A program made the position numbers and the translations under genes. Below the pieces are notes generated by a model. It searched no databases. It was not told the DNA's origin and saw nothing but the letters and a program-made list of their open reading frames with translations. 64,000 nt of DNA from Holothuria scabra (lineage: Eukaryota > Echinodermata > Holothuroidea > Aspidochirotida > Holothuriidae): the NCBI GenBank assembly GCA_037179385.1, contig CM074185.1:52951000-53014999 (forward strand), read 5' to 3'. Of the stretch, positions 23,614 to 36,159 are shown piece after piece. Position 1 is the stretch's first letter. Each line of letters begins with the position of its first letter.

Positions 23614-25661
23614 CAGTGGCGTAGCTACTGGGGGGGGGGGCAGGGGGGCAAACTTCCCCCCCTGGAAAATTTTTTGGGGAAATTTGATGAAAATGGGGAA
23701 ATTTGATGAATTTTCTTATTCTTACAAAAATTTCTCAAAATCTTTGGTAGAATAAGAAATTGTGAGACATTTTTCATACATAACTCGTATTTTCATGCAA
23801 CAAATTAACTCAGATTTCGTCAGGGTCACATGAACCGGCCCTACTCGTGTTCCACAGAAATGTCCTCGCCGCGTAGCAGATTGAATGTTCTCTTGTATAC
23901 GCACTGGGGTTATGATCAGTGCATTTCAGTGCACACATTCAGGTATTTAACAACAGCTGATACAGTGCAACTAACACTGAAAGGCTGTAATCCCGAACTT
24001 ATCCCTTTGTACACAGTCTCTGTGTTGTGCACTTTGGGAATTCAGTAAAAGGATGTGAAAACTGACAAGTCACTACCATAGACCCCCGGGGTTATTATGT
24101 TGTTCTACAAGCTATTAGTAGCTACGCCGATTTTACTCTGTGTTCGTAACGATGGATGGGGCTGAAACAATCCATGGCCAACGATAAACTTAAAGTTAGT
24201 CTAGAAAATAGAATGAAAGGGATCCATTGGCATACTTAGATTTTGTTACTTAGCCTAATCTTTGGAGGCTTACAGTCTAGTTCGGGAAAATAGCTTTCTG
24301 CTCACTTGGGGTGTAACAATAAACGGGTCAATGAGTACCTTGTAGCCTTCTACACTTAACAGACTGCTGTTCTAACAGGATATCCTGTGTGATCGAGCCA
24401 CTATTAGGCCTCCTTAGTGGCGTGCGAAGGGCAGACCATTGGGCCATGCCCCCCTCACAGATGCCACTTTTTCTTTGTTCTTAAAAATACGTAGTCTAAC
24501 TATAGTAACACAGATTTTATTCAAAAGATAGCATAAGTGGCACCAGATTGCTTATAAGGACACCCAATTGTTCAAGAATTTTCAAAGGGGAAGGATTGTC
24601 TCTGCAAGGTCCTTCAGTGATGCCATTTTTTTTAATTCCTATAAATAGACCTAGGCAAATTCTGTCAAATTCCAATTTTTACCTAAAATGGTAGACTCTG
24701 TTTCCCACTGGTGGCATCGATAAAAAAAGACAACATGTTTAGATTCTCTTTAAAAACATGAATACGCTATTTTTGGCCATCTGAGGGGTCTAATTTTTCG
24801 AAATTTTCTTTACGCTCCACGCCAACCAACGGTGGCGCTTCGTTCAGTCTTTTGGGCAAAATTACATGTCAAATTAGCTCTTAACTCTCTGATCACTTTG
24901 CAGTTTGCGAACATATTTTGAAGTGAGCGTTTTATTGCAAAAGACAAAAGAAGAAAGCGACTCGTTAGATTCTTCGTATAAGTCAGGAAAATGCTATTTC
25001 CGGCCATCTGAGGGGTCTGATTTTCGAAATTTTCTCTACGCTCCGCGCCAACCAATGGTGGCGCTCCGCTTAGATAATCTGTGTGATAAAATAACGTTTT
25101 GTGGCCAAGAAAACCCACAATCCTGTACCGATCAATGCTCTTTTATTTTGACTTCTAGAAGTGTGCAAATTTAATGACAAGTTTTACTTCGTAAGGTAGC
25201 ATAAATGGCATAAGAATGCATGTAAAGACACAAAAGTTTCAGTTTTATCCTCATGAACCACCACGATTAACTTTTGACACTGTTCCTGTCAAAGTCGAAA
25301 ATCTTGCACCATTTTGCATCTAGGCTCCTTAAAAACGTCAAAAAATTTCCGGACATCCCTCCCCTTAGACCATACTGCATGCCCCCCCCCCCCTTCAGAG
25401 AAATTCTGCGTACGCCACTGCGTTACTACATACAAATAAACCAGATATTGTTTACCAAAATAATATACTTTGTTATTTCCGGTTGCTCTATGTTATACTT
25501 TAAGATTAAAATGCAGGTAATATTACAAAATGACATGGTAATGTTGTTATACTTGTAAATTTGCATATTTTATATGAAATACATACACATTGACCGGGAA
25601 AAGTTTTGGGGAAATTTCATACCTTTGCCCCCCCTGGAAAAAAATCCTAGCTACGCCACTG
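23614..25661. mobile_element. hAT-type element, copy 2 (2048 bp), intron 1
   Basis: Same ends and interior as 19588-21556, flanked by a different 8-bp duplication, AATTGCAA (23606-23613 and 25662-25669). The two insertions were therefore independent and not a segmental duplication. It includes the nested ends AGTGGCGTGCG (about 24416) and TACGCCACTG (about 25411). It differs from copy 1 by small indels, including about 80 extra bases in the first third. The right end lies 177 bases before exon 2, just upstream of the pyrimidine tract. Confidence 0.9.
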
Positions 25662-25846
25662 AATTGCAACGCATAAAACATGTCTCATTTTGATCCATAA
25701 GGTACCGTCCGCTAGACCTACGTAGATTTACCTTCATATGTTACAAGAGAAATGTAATCAGCACTCCGTAAATGTCAAGTAAATTCTTTTTAAAATCATT
25801 AATCTGACACACCTTTTCCTTTTTTCTTTTTTTTTTAAATTTCTAG

Positions 25847-26064
25847 GAAGTCAAATCTCGGTCCTTGGTCAAGATTTTCATCATAATACATCTGCTTTAC
25901 TCTCAACGACTGCGGCTAACAAAAGACCGAGAAGGAATAGAACGAATTTTACCAACGCGCAACTCAAAGCATTAGAAAAAGTTTTCGAGAAGACACACTA
26001 CCCAGACGCTTTCCTACGAGAAGACATCGCGAAAAAGGTAGACCTAACAGAAGCAAGGGTGCAA
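25847..26064 (+). CDS. prrx-like: Prrx-type homeobox protein, exon 2 (homeodomain N-terminal part)
   Basis: Encodes residues 89-161; the first codon is completed by the last base of exon 1. It holds homeodomain positions 1-46 (residues 116-161), starting at [19 protein letters not shown] and continuing with [16 protein letters not shown] and LTEARVQ. Canonical residues R5, F8, L16 and F20 are present. The HYPDAF plus LTEARVQ combination is characteristic of the Prrx group within paired-class homeodomains. The exon ends exactly after CAA at donor GTGAGT, phase 0, between homeodomain positions 46 and 47, a classic intron site of this class. The 25 residues before the homeodomain are not recognisable as a domain. 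Confidence 0.95.
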
Positions 26065-26555
26065 GTGAGTACAGAAGCCCCTCATCTAATCGTTCGCCGT
26101 GTAATGGAGAGTCTACATTGCAAACTAGAGGGGTTTTTCATGTTTCCAGATGGGAACGGTTTAATGTTTGCGCCTTAAACGTAATTACAGTACTCAAGTC
26201 AAAATGGTAGATTTCCGAACTTCCTTACTGAGGGCATTTTTCAAGCGGGGAAGGAATGTTTTAAAATTTAATAAGTCAGTACTAATTAAATTAATCTTCG
26301 GGCAATTTTTTCTTACACTACCGATTTAACGTGTTGGTTACAGAGGCTATCAATGACTGCCTTTGCAGATACCATTCTAAGTGTAACATCGGTTGGTACC
26401 AATCAGACTTTGATATCTGTGGGATGAACGAACCTTTGCCGTATACTAAAGAGGCTATCGATGTTTTGTTTAGATGAGGTGAAAAGTTGACATTATATCT
26501 TAAAAATGTATACTTTGTAACATTTGAGAGATATGACTAACAATCCGACATTATA

Positions 26556-26790
26556 CACTCTATAATCAAAAGAGTGAACTTAGTCACTCTTTAATAGAGT
26601 GAAAAGTGTGAATTCACTCCATTAGAGCGTATATTCACTTCAAGAAGGATTAAATTCACTCCATAAACATACTTCGCTCATTTAAAGTGAAACTCACTCT
26701 TCTTCGAGTAAATTAACACTTTAATGCAGTGATTGTACGCTTTTAACCCCATAAGAGAGTGAATACATTCACTCGTTTGATTTTAGAGTG
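26556..26790. mobile_element. TA-flanked MITE rich in AGAGTGAA words, intron 2
   Basis: It starts CACTCTATAATCAAAAGAGT and ends in the imperfect inverse ACTCGTTTGATTTTAGAGTG, with TA on each side. The body repeats AGTGAA/TTCACT words in both directions and could fold extensively. The TA target suggests mariner-like mobilisation. A related copy is at 49552-49848. Confidence 0.75.
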
Positions 26791-28110
26791 TATTTCGGTT
26801 GATTAGCAATGAAAATTTAGGTAATTTTTTTATTTCTAATACCTGCAAAGACAGGATATTAATTGGGACTGTAGGCTTATCAGCGACATTATAAATTATT
26901 CCCAAATCCACATCTTTCGTTATACAATTACCTCTTCATGAATCCATTCATAATAAAGTAGTTTAAAAACATTTTGTCCTGGGTGACCACGTCTGCACCT
27001 AGTGGTGTTCCTCAAAGTTTGCACATTTCTGCATTTTTTTTTTTTTCCTTTCTAATTTGGTGCAAAGCGGAGTGGAGAAAACTAGTACAGTTCAAAGGAA
27101 TGACAACTGACCAACTGTTTGATAAATTACGAATTTATACGTTCAGAGAGGTCAAGTGAGGTTTGTCTGTTTATAATTTGTCAAATGAAAGAGACCGCAG
27201 TGTTCAGTAGTAACATTGATACTCAGAAATGGGCAATTTACTCTTGTAAGGGCTAAAACGAGTGTTTAATTTAATATTTCTTGATGACCTGGTAATATGT
27301 GATCGTTTGTACGTAGTAAACCCATTGTGATATTGCAGTCTCAAGGAGGGACCTTGTCCTGCCTCAAAAGGTGTTTCCTGTTTTTTGTGTTAAAAATTAA
27401 AAAGGACAGGAGCTGGGGATGCATAAACATGGTTAGGCTACATCTAAACTGTGTATGAAGCTTTAGTGCGTTTACCGTAATGGCTTTATCAGTTGAGCAT
27501 ATCCCTAATAGTACGTGCTACTATGAGTGTTTTCACATGGCTTCAAAAGTCCCCCTTTTGATGGGCAAAAACTAGTGTAGTCCGATCGGCAGCGTTGCTA
27601 GCGGAGAAGCAGCTGATAAACCGCGTGAGACTATTGCACTAAAACAGTGCTGATTTTTGCCCGTCAGAGGGCGTGGCTTGCCAATTATGACGTCACTTGA
27701 AAGGACTTTATAGGCTAATTACTTTACCAAATCCTCAAAGGTGTAGATAGAAACGATTGCTACAATTGGACATTGAATTATTACTTATACATGAATCCGG
27801 ACAGCAAGTGATGGTCTGATTTCAGTCCGCCATAACTGGGGTCCATCACCTTTAAATCTTTCGAATTCCTTGCTTACCTCTATGATCGATGGTTGTACCC
27901 TAATTTGTATCTTAAATTCTCCAAGTTCACTAAATATGAGGGTTTGAAATTCATGTAAACAATAAATAAAGACGGTTTTAGGCTATGGACCCCACTAATG
28001 GCTGCCTACAGTCACTAAAAACAAGCGCTAATCGGATTCGTCTATAAAGAAAAATGACGTAAAAAACATTTAGCGCATTGATCATATGGAATTTGCGCTT
28101 TATAAAAGTT

Positions 28111-28154
28111 TGTATGTATGTATGTACGTATGTATGTATGTATGTATGTATGTA
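28111..28154. repeat. (TATG)n microsatellite
   Basis: Eleven tetranucleotide units with one C interruption. It follows an AGCGC...GCGCTTTATAAA segment like the tail of a widespread SINE type. Confidence 0.9.
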
Positions 28155-28240
28155 ACATGTTTTACATTATACCCGAGATTGTGCCACTTCTGACAATAAT
28201 TCCAACTTGTTACACAACTTTTTGGCTAAGATCATGATCA

Positions 28241-28630
28241 GTATCTGTTCTTTACATCCAGTCTAGAATGGAGCCATACATGACAGACCAATGATGTGAA
28301 TGGTCTGAGGGACGTGAGGTTGGTCACGTATTGTCATTCAGTGGACGTAATAGCTTCTTCGGGAAGCAGTTTAAAGTTTGGTTTCTCCGAATGGCCCTTT
28401 GGCAGAGGGTGGGGAGGACTTTAGAAAAAAGTGTAGTATTTGTTCTTTTCAACCAGTCTAGAATGGAGTCACAGGCCTACATGGCAGACCAATGATATAA
28501 ATCTTCTGAGAACTGTGAGGTTGGTCATCTGTTGTCCTTCAGTGGACGTATAGCTTATTTGAGAAGCAGTTCATAGTTTGGTTTCGCCGAACGGCTCTTT
28601 GCCAGAGGGTCGGGAGGATTTTGGAAAAAG
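28241..28630. repeat. Two-unit tandem repeat, about 195 bp per unit
   Basis: Both units carry CCAGTCTAGAATGGAG, GACCAATGAT, GTGAGGTTGGTCA, TCAGTGGACGTA, AGAAGCAGTT-like and GCAGAGGGT-type blocks in the same order. A third, separate unit lies at 58240-58560. Confidence 0.85.
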
Positions 28631-29269
28631 GTTATCAACACCACTGCTATTTGCCACACGAAAATAGTTACTAACAACACGAATACTTGTCGCATGTGCG
28701 ATAATGAGTCGGTCTTTGTCTGAGACTTATGAAGAGACAAACGGGTACGTCGTATTGAGCTATAATTTTTTCAACGTCTGGCAAAAGGTTTTCAGGACGA
28801 GCTGTCCAGATGGAAGGGACAATTCATTTTGAAAGGGAACTCTTTCGTAATTGGACACCTGATGAATGAGGTTGTCTTCCCTGCATGAAATTATATTATC
28901 CGAAAAAATATCAAGAAATTACCGTACCATTCAACATTACACAGTAATTAGAGTTTATTTTCACTTCAAGGATCTTTTACGTCCCTATATTTTGGTAAAC
29001 CTCCAGTTAAGGAAGGAGTATCAAAGTGCTCGAAACAAAACTTTTCTCGGCCAATCTTTGATTTCCCTGTAAGTATGAATATTTAGTTAAGGGTAAGTCC
29101 ATGTAGTCTAGTAGTATGCTCGGAACATATTGTAGTATCTTTGCTGTTGACTTGAAAAATTATACCTTCAAAATATGGCTCTATATTACTACAGTTGTAT
29201 CCCTTTTAACCATTCAAGGTTCGGAAAAGTGCTTTATTTTTTCATTTTTTCCTTTTATATTTTCTTTAG

Positions 29270-29569
29270 GTATGGTTTCAAAATCGACGAGCCAAATTTA
29301 GACGGAATGAGAGGAGCGCCAGTGCTGCAAAGGCCGCCAAAGCTGCCGCTGCGGCCACCTTGCATATATCAGCAACCAATAAAAAAGAGTCAAAGAGTAA
29401 ATCAGCACCATTAAATGGAATCAGTGTAGAACAACCGGTGGCTGCCCGTCCTTGTTCAGCCATGAACCAATACTCTTTGTCGTCCACTTGGAATTCTGCT
29501 GCAGCTGCTGTGTCATACGGGCGTCTTGCCGCTGGTATGGTGGCGCAAAACGGCGCCCTTAGATGGTAG
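29270..29569 (+). CDS. prrx-like: Prrx-type homeobox protein, exon 3 (recognition helix and tail)
   Basis: Encodes residues 162-260 and the TAG stop. It opens with VWFQNRRAKFRRNERS, completing the homeodomain: W48, F49, Q50 (a glutamine, as in most non-Pax paired-class proteins), N51 and R53. RRNER after the helix is the Prrx form; Phox2 proteins have KQER there. Next come an alanine-rich stretch (177-191), a basic KKESKSKS linker (199-206), and SVEQPVAARP (213-222), which matches a VEQP segment in vertebrate Prrx tails. The acceptor is TTTTCTTTAG, phase 0. The protein ends NGALRW with no OAR domain, like the short Prrx1 isoform. A further alternative exon downstream cannot be excluded. Confidence 0.93.
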   Translation, partial: VWFQNRRAKFRRNERSASAAKAAKAAAAATLHISATNKKESKSKSAPLNGISVEQPVAARPCSAMNQYSLSSTWNSAAAAVSYGRLAAGMVAQNGALRW

Positions 29570-29935
29570 GATCATGTTGTGTTATGTTTTGCCCAAAAGC
29601 ATATTTTCCTAAGTGTGATGAACACCAATTTATCGCAACCAGTTGTCACCAGTCTTTGCCTATGAAGATTGAAATGAATTGTAGAGCGAGTGTGAGAGAC
29701 TATATTGTCTGCCTGACTGACGGTACCTGGCGGTGTTTAATGTTTGCAACAATGTTCAACCAATTCGACACTTGGATAAGAAATACACCACTTGACCAAT
29801 TTTTGTGTACTGTAACTTTTGGTACGATCGAATACATGACTTTTGGGAATATTATTATGACGTCGCCTGACGTGGACTGAAGTCACGTGACTAAAGAATA
29901 TGAACGCTAATAAAGCAATATTGTGAAAAGCTGCC
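29570..29935 (+). other. Likely 3' UTR of the homeobox gene
   Basis: AATAAA at 29909-29914 lies 340 bases after the stop in AT-rich sequence, giving an expected cleavage site near 29930. The extent is inferred. Confidence 0.6.
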
Positions 29936-30464
29936 TCTCAATTAACGAAACTAGCTTGTTTTAGATATCCTGTTCAATTCATCGCAAAAGTGTATTTCGA
30001 CTGGATCATATATGGACCATCACTCTAAGGAGCCTTCAGTCATCTGCAGAAATGAGATTAAATGGATTATCTGTCACCAGAAATTTACGTCCAAGCTATT
30101 TTGAGTCATGAACAATGTAATAATATTTGAAAAAAACAGGATTGTTCTTGTGAAGAAAGAGTCCGTCCAAGAGAGCGATATAAAGTAAACATTCGATGTT
30201 CAAAAAGGAACATTTTTAGTAATTCTTTCAAAGGAGAATTTATAATCACATAACGAACGAAGCAACGGGTATCATGTAAATGTTGCCATGGGATGCATCT
30301 AGTACGTACACTATCTCTTACTTCTGTTACGTTAGTCATTGTTTCGGGAATGCTCGCTTGCAGTTATTCAAACAATTTTGAAGAAATCTATACAGGCAGC
30401 TGGCAGGTGGGACTGTCTCCGGAACCTACAGCCCTATAATTTTCTTTTGCAGATTGGATTGTGA

Positions 30465-30760
30465 AAAGGATGGATTAGTTAGTTATATTGAGTTGTACTC
30501 CTCACTTTCTAACCAATTGGTATAAGCCGAACCGGCCACGGATTTTTTAGTTGTGGCTCCCCGGCTTGCACCAAACACAACGGCAGTAGTTTCCATGACC
30601 CGGCCACTCGGCCAGGAGTCGAACTCGAGACTCCAGGCTGCAAGTCTGAAGTAGGGAAAACAAGCCAGCGAGCCACAATTAGAAAAAAAAACCGTGGTCG
30701 ACCGGACTTAAAACCGATCGGTTAAAAACTGTGCTCTGGCCACGTTACCATACAGTCTGC
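30465..30760 (-). mobile_element. tRNA-derived SINE (family S1), copy 1
   Basis: On the minus strand a tRNA-like head with GAGTTCGACTCCTGG (B box) is followed by CTACTGCCGTTGTGTTTGGT, GGGGAGCCACAACT, CGTGGCCGGTTCGG and CCAATTGGTTAGAAA. It ends in a TAACTAACTAATCC tail. The same blocks recur at 46600-46860 and, more decayed, at 42240, 63630 and 34240. Confidence 0.75.
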
Positions 30761-33700
30761 CAGGGGCAGGGAAGGCAGCAGATTGTGTATTCAAAAGCAG
30801 AAGTAGGTTACCAAATTTCATAACATATATTGCTTCTTAGTAGTTGGTAAACACATTGTCGCCGACATATTCCAAATCTGTATTCCTCCCTTGATGGATG
30901 AAAATTGAATTAATGGAGGACACCCTTACTGCCCTTAAGATAAATTTAAAAGGTCGTTTTAAATTTCAAAAGATTCCTTTGAATTCACAAAATGATTAAT
31001 GATTGTTAACATTTTATTAGAACAACTGATATAAATAAGTAAACGAGGTCCTATACGCTTTTAGAATTCGCTGCCAAATTACAAACCAAAATATAAGTGA
31101 TATACATAAAGATTGCAGAATAGCTGGTAACTATTTGCCAGTATTTCCCTGTAATATTTATGTATGTCTTTATTTCTTTTAATTTACGGCGATTTTTAAA
31201 GTTTGTGGGATTTCTGCATTAATTAGCGTTTAATGTTAATATTTCCTTGCAGCACATTCTTGTGAAATTTACGAAAGCTGTATTACTTCTACACAAACAG
31301 TGACGTTTTGTCTCGAAGTTATGCAGATTAACTTTACCGAATCCTTCCTACGGAAAAGTGTTCTATTTACTTTCATGGAGAATATTCTCTGCGAAGCAGT
31401 GGCTTGACGCAAACCCCATTCCTAAACTGCTAAATTTATTAAGCAATATTACACATTTTTCTTCTGAATTTTCAGGATTTTCGTCATAAGACAGAGGAGC
31501 CCTTATGAAAATGTGATCAAAAGTTCCTTTGATCATAGCTGTAACTGCTTTATCGAATATTTTACCCACTTGACATACACTGGTATAAGTTCAACTTTTT
31601 TTCTTTGCATTTGACCACAGAGTTAAGTTACATGATTTACCTACTGTTTGATATATCACCTTGCGGTTTGTGTTGGTAGCTTCACAGTAGAGTACCGACT
31701 GTCTGTCTGTGTTAAAATGCTAAATCGTAACATTATATTACAAAATCGTGAAGATGTGTCTACATATCATTCTAGAATCACTATGGCCATCTATGCACCG
31801 ACTCAAGCTGTGGTCAAACATTTGATGAAACTTACCAATTAATGGTGGTTCCCCTTAAAGGTCAGATTTGAATTTTGACCATAGTTTAGGTCAACAGTTT
31901 GACCATAGTTTAGTTAGGTCGGTGCATAATTGACGAAACCAATGGTAAAATCAACCATACAATTATAAATAAAATAAACATTAATTGGCTTGGAAAGACA
32001 AAAGCCCATCCCCAAAAGGTCGAGAGTAGCTATGCATTAAAAGGTTTGTGAGGTTTTTCATGGATGGAAGGGGCGGGGTTAACCAAATAGCAGACATTGG
32101 GGCTTAAAAACGAAATGATAGGAAATCGTTTCGCTCATTTGAAGTAATGTTAAGAGGCAATACAAATCCGTTTGAAAATGTATTTTTCCATTTGTAAATT
32201 ATGCCAGTTTGGAGAGAGCAGTAGACATAATAAATTCTCAATAAAGTGTTCTACCATGCATGGTTTGGCTGGTATATGCGGGTATTCTCGTGCCTCTCAT
32301 TTTAAGGACGAGACTCCCTTATCCTGTTCTCTATCAGCCCTGTGCGAGATGTTTAAAATGTTCGATTGAACTCTTTTAGTGGCTGTTTTCCTTTACAATC
32401 AGCAATATCCGTCAAGTTGACGTCATCCGGATACTTTTCTCCACAGTTGGGTACAATCTTTTTCCCTCTCAAATGATCTTCCTGTGGAGGTCATACACAG
32501 CGCGGCTCACTTTGTCATGCTGGATGCCACTAGTCATGCGCAGCACGTGTGTTACCGATACGCGCGCACAAAGCACGGCATGGTGGTAACAGTTGTAATA
32601 CAAGAGCAAGAGGGACGCCTGGATTGCAAAATCAAAACATGCAGTGACATCAGTGCATGACCTGTATCTGTATGTAATTTGGTCCCATCTTTTTTATGTC
32701 GGTGTAGTTATTTTCTGGATATTAAAGAACGGAGATGTACTAGCAGTTTAGAAGGTTCAATACACCGTTGTTCTCTTATAAACCTCAATTCGCAGATTTC
32801 GCGAAGGTTCCCGGAAGATAAAGGCTAATTTATACTTCATTACATAGCTTTACATAACTGTGATAGTTGCCAACTGGTCAGCTTTAAGCTGTGCTTATGA
32901 ATGGTCACGAAGAGCTTTAAAGTGCATGGAAATTTAGAAATAAGAAGTTAGTCTAAATGAAAGTTACGAATACAACGACCTTGTCCGTACCCTGAGCGGT
33001 CATGCGGCACGATGCTTCGTGGTGGAGATGCGAAAGATTTTGAACACTTACAGAAAAGTGCTTATCCAACTGTTCGTATTGAAGAGATACACATTTTGGG
33101 TTGAAAATATTTAGATTTTCATTGCTTGGCTTCCGAATAAAATATTCTATTGACCGATCATAAATTTTATTGCAAAATGGTTGTACGCAATTGTCACTAG
33201 CAGAAATTTTCATGGATCATATCTCATCGATTCGTATCACGTGCAGTGTAAAATAGTACTTTATCAGGAGTGGAAAGAATTTTTGTGAAGATTAATCGAT
33301 CTTGTTGTCTGCTGCAAAATTAACTTTGACATTAATTTACACACAAATGAAGAATAAGCTGAAGAACATGGGGTGTTACTTTAGGTGTGTTTGTATGCAG
33401 TTGTTACGAGCAATTATCAGATTATGGGGACTTGTATTATTCTTGTACAAATTAAATTTCCGTTGAACCGTCATATATGAATAAAAATGACTCTAAACAA
33501 TGTTCACCTTCATGTTCTCTTATATTTTATGAATTTCCGAGCCCTATCTCTGAAATTTACTGGTAGAAGCAATACAATTAACAGTGACACTGAATTGGTT
33601 TATTTCCTACAACCATGCAGTGTAGAGTCCTTAAATTCATTTAATAACAGAAACTAAAAAACAATTTATATTACTTACAACGACTGAGCTCAAAGAATTT

Positions 33701-34596
33701 TAGAAAAAATTAAATGTTGAAGCCAAAATTTTCCCTCGAGACCAAAGCTTGAGTCCAGGCGCGTACCTGAGAAAGGAGTTTGGTTGAAACCCACGACCCG
33801 GTTCGAAAGATATCGACAGAAATTGAAAAAAGCTTGACCATCGCAAATTTTACTAAGTTGCAGCCTCAAAATTTTTGCACCATTTTGTATTTGAAGGGCT
33901 GAAAAATCTATATTGTTCTTCAAAGGGTCCCCTTCCCCGAAGACCCTTCCCAAGGCTTACTCGAAATCCCCTTACATGACAGTCCTGGCTACGTCCTGGC
34001 TGCTTGATTTAGTAGTCCACTATCTGGGACGATCCTCCCAATTCCCTTTCTATAAAAAGGTATATGGGATGGATGATCGGGACCAAATTTGCCTTAGGTG
34101 CATGATTTACTTTCTTGATCATGAAATTATTAGGATAAAGTGATTGGATGATTCCTTTCTTGACCAGCAATGAAATACATATCAAGATTTAGATTAGTTT
34201 AGGGGGTTTCCCTCAACTTTGGATCTTACGGTTTAATCGTGCGGTCTTTTTCCAGTTGTGGGGCACTGAACAACTATCCTTACTCCATTGTTGTATCGAG
34301 GTGTAACATCGTAAATGGGTATGACGGACAAAAGGGCGCCAAATGGAGTCTTATTTGGCGTAAATAATATTTGAAACAAATGGGGTACACCTTATATTCT
34401 TCCCATATAAAATAAGTAATCAGGACTTACATCTACCATGCATTTACTACGCTTTTATTTATATCTTTAGAGTGGGACAAAAAATTACTTTTTGGAAGTT
34501 ATTTATATAGAAAATTATCAGGTAATGGATAACGTAAACACAGTTTGAAATTTAAGGGGTTACAACAGGGAGGTAGACAGCACTTTGAAACCTTGA

Positions 34597-34700
34597 ATCA
34601 GTGGCGTAGCTACGTGGGGGGGGGGGGGGCTTGAGGGGCTGGATCCCCCACTTTATCGCCCAGCCCCCCAGTAGCCCACCCCTCCCCAATGGCGACCAGG
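34597..34700. mobile_element. Terminus of a hAT-family element (CAGTGGCGTAGCTACG plus G-run)
   Basis: AATCAGTGGCGTAGCTACG followed by 14 G and a CCCCC-rich block reproduces the left end of the 2-kb elements in intron 1. No matching right end with an 8-bp duplication was found nearby, so this is a fragment or a shorter relative. Confidence 0.6.
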
Positions 34701-36159
34701 GCAACAAATTATATTCATGCAGGCCGATAATAATAATCAATCCGGGCTACCGGCTACTATTACATAGATACACTTGCAACTGTGGCCCACTCTGAATTTC
34801 GGAATAAATTCGGGTAGACTGTGACAAGCTTCATTTCTTCGGAATATTTTACCTTTTTACTCGTCGGTTTTCTTGATGGATAATTTTCTAGCAGATTTGG
34901 AGTGGCTGAAATTGTTGGAAGGAATTTGCGCTATGCACGGCTTTTGCTGCCAGTCATTGGCCAGAGTAACAACTAAACCCATGTTGGGTCAATGCAGTCT
35001 AAAGGGTCGCAACCTTACCACTATTACCTCACAGGACCTCACTTAGCTCTCGGAAGTAGTGGAAATACCCAGTGGCGTATGATTTCCCCAAACTCTAAAA
35101 TCGGGAAGGAATTTGGCAAAATCCGGACAGGCCTTAAATTTTGAAAAAATAGGAAGTTTTTTTCAGAAAATTCCTTAATGTTGCCGAAATCTTAAAAAGA
35201 TATGCCCGAAAAAAGGAAAGAAACGTCATAAAGTCGAATAAAATTTTCATGAAAAACCAAGTCAAGATTCAAAAAAAAAAAAAAAACGCGACACCTTCGG
35301 GCAGCGCAAAAAGCTGTTAGTCGTGACTTTTACTTCACAGGTAATCACAACTTAATGCCCGGAATTGTCGAATATCCAAATTCTTTCAAGCATTTGCCCG
35401 AAAATGGAAAAGTATCATCATAAGGGTAACATAGTTACTAAAAAATCAAGCAGAAAAAATCGCCTGTGGCCTGTGGCTTAAAAAAAAAACAATTAATTCT
35501 TAAGCCTGTTTTTAAATCTTGCGTAACACAATACCCGAAATGGCCGATTATTTTAAAAGCTTCAAATCTTTGCCGAAAAACAGAAAACGCTATATTAAAT
35601 TAAAAAGTAAAATGTTCATAGAAAATAACGAAGATCTGCGACACATTTGAGTAGAATGCTAAAAAAGGTTTTCATCATCCCAACTTCATACTGTAGTCTT
35701 GCAAAAATTGCCCGAAAAGTTCAAATATTCGGGCAAAGTCTAAAGCAATGCTGGGACGTTTTCATATGCCAATTTAACTCAACGGACAGACAGGAAGGTG
35801 TTCAGGTGCCCAAAAGTTTGCCTTCTATCCTGCTCTAGAACCAAATACGAGCAATGGTTATGAAATTCGGGTAATTTGTTTTTCGATACTTTAATGATGC
35901 AATGTGAGAATGCCTTCTCATAACTCTGTTGAAAATTCATTTAAACACACCTTGTAATGTTACATTTGTCAAAAGTAACGTCATATTTAGTCGGAAGTTC
36001 AGGCAGTCACACAATTTTCAATATATGTTGAACTTAGCCAGGAGTCGCAATAGAGTGAAATTCATTCACATGTTTTCAATTCCGTCTGTAGTTTTGCCCC
36101 GAAAATTTTATCAATTGGTAGTGATACATTTTATCTGGTAATTTTCTAATCAAATACCT

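Larger units (their letters stand above)
13980..25846 (+). other. Intron 1 of the homeobox gene
   Basis: The 11.9-kb intron starts GTAAGT and ends TTTTAAATTTCTAG after a long pyrimidine tract. It contains two large hAT elements, a CA/GT microsatellite, a cluster of nuclear-receptor-like half-sites and a palindromic duplicate. Between 14000 and 17500 I see no coding sequence, only AT-rich DNA with T-runs. Confidence 0.8.
26065..29269 (+). other. Intron 2 of the homeobox gene
   Basis: A 3.2-kb intron, GTGAGT to TTTTCTTTAG. It holds a TA-flanked MITE (26556), a perfect CRE-type TGACGTCA near 27688, a (GTAT)n microsatellite and a two-unit 190-bp repeat. No coding sequence was seen. Confidence 0.85.

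Noticed and set aside
25847..29569. Phox2 assignment for the homeobox gene
   Set aside because: The alanine-rich linker recalls Phox2, but HYPDAF, RRNER, the PRX-like N-terminal motif and VEQP favour Prrx.
33690..33953. 87-codon minus-strand open frame
   Set aside because: Contains the reverse of the GCACCATTTTG-type block of the hAT family; repeat-derived.
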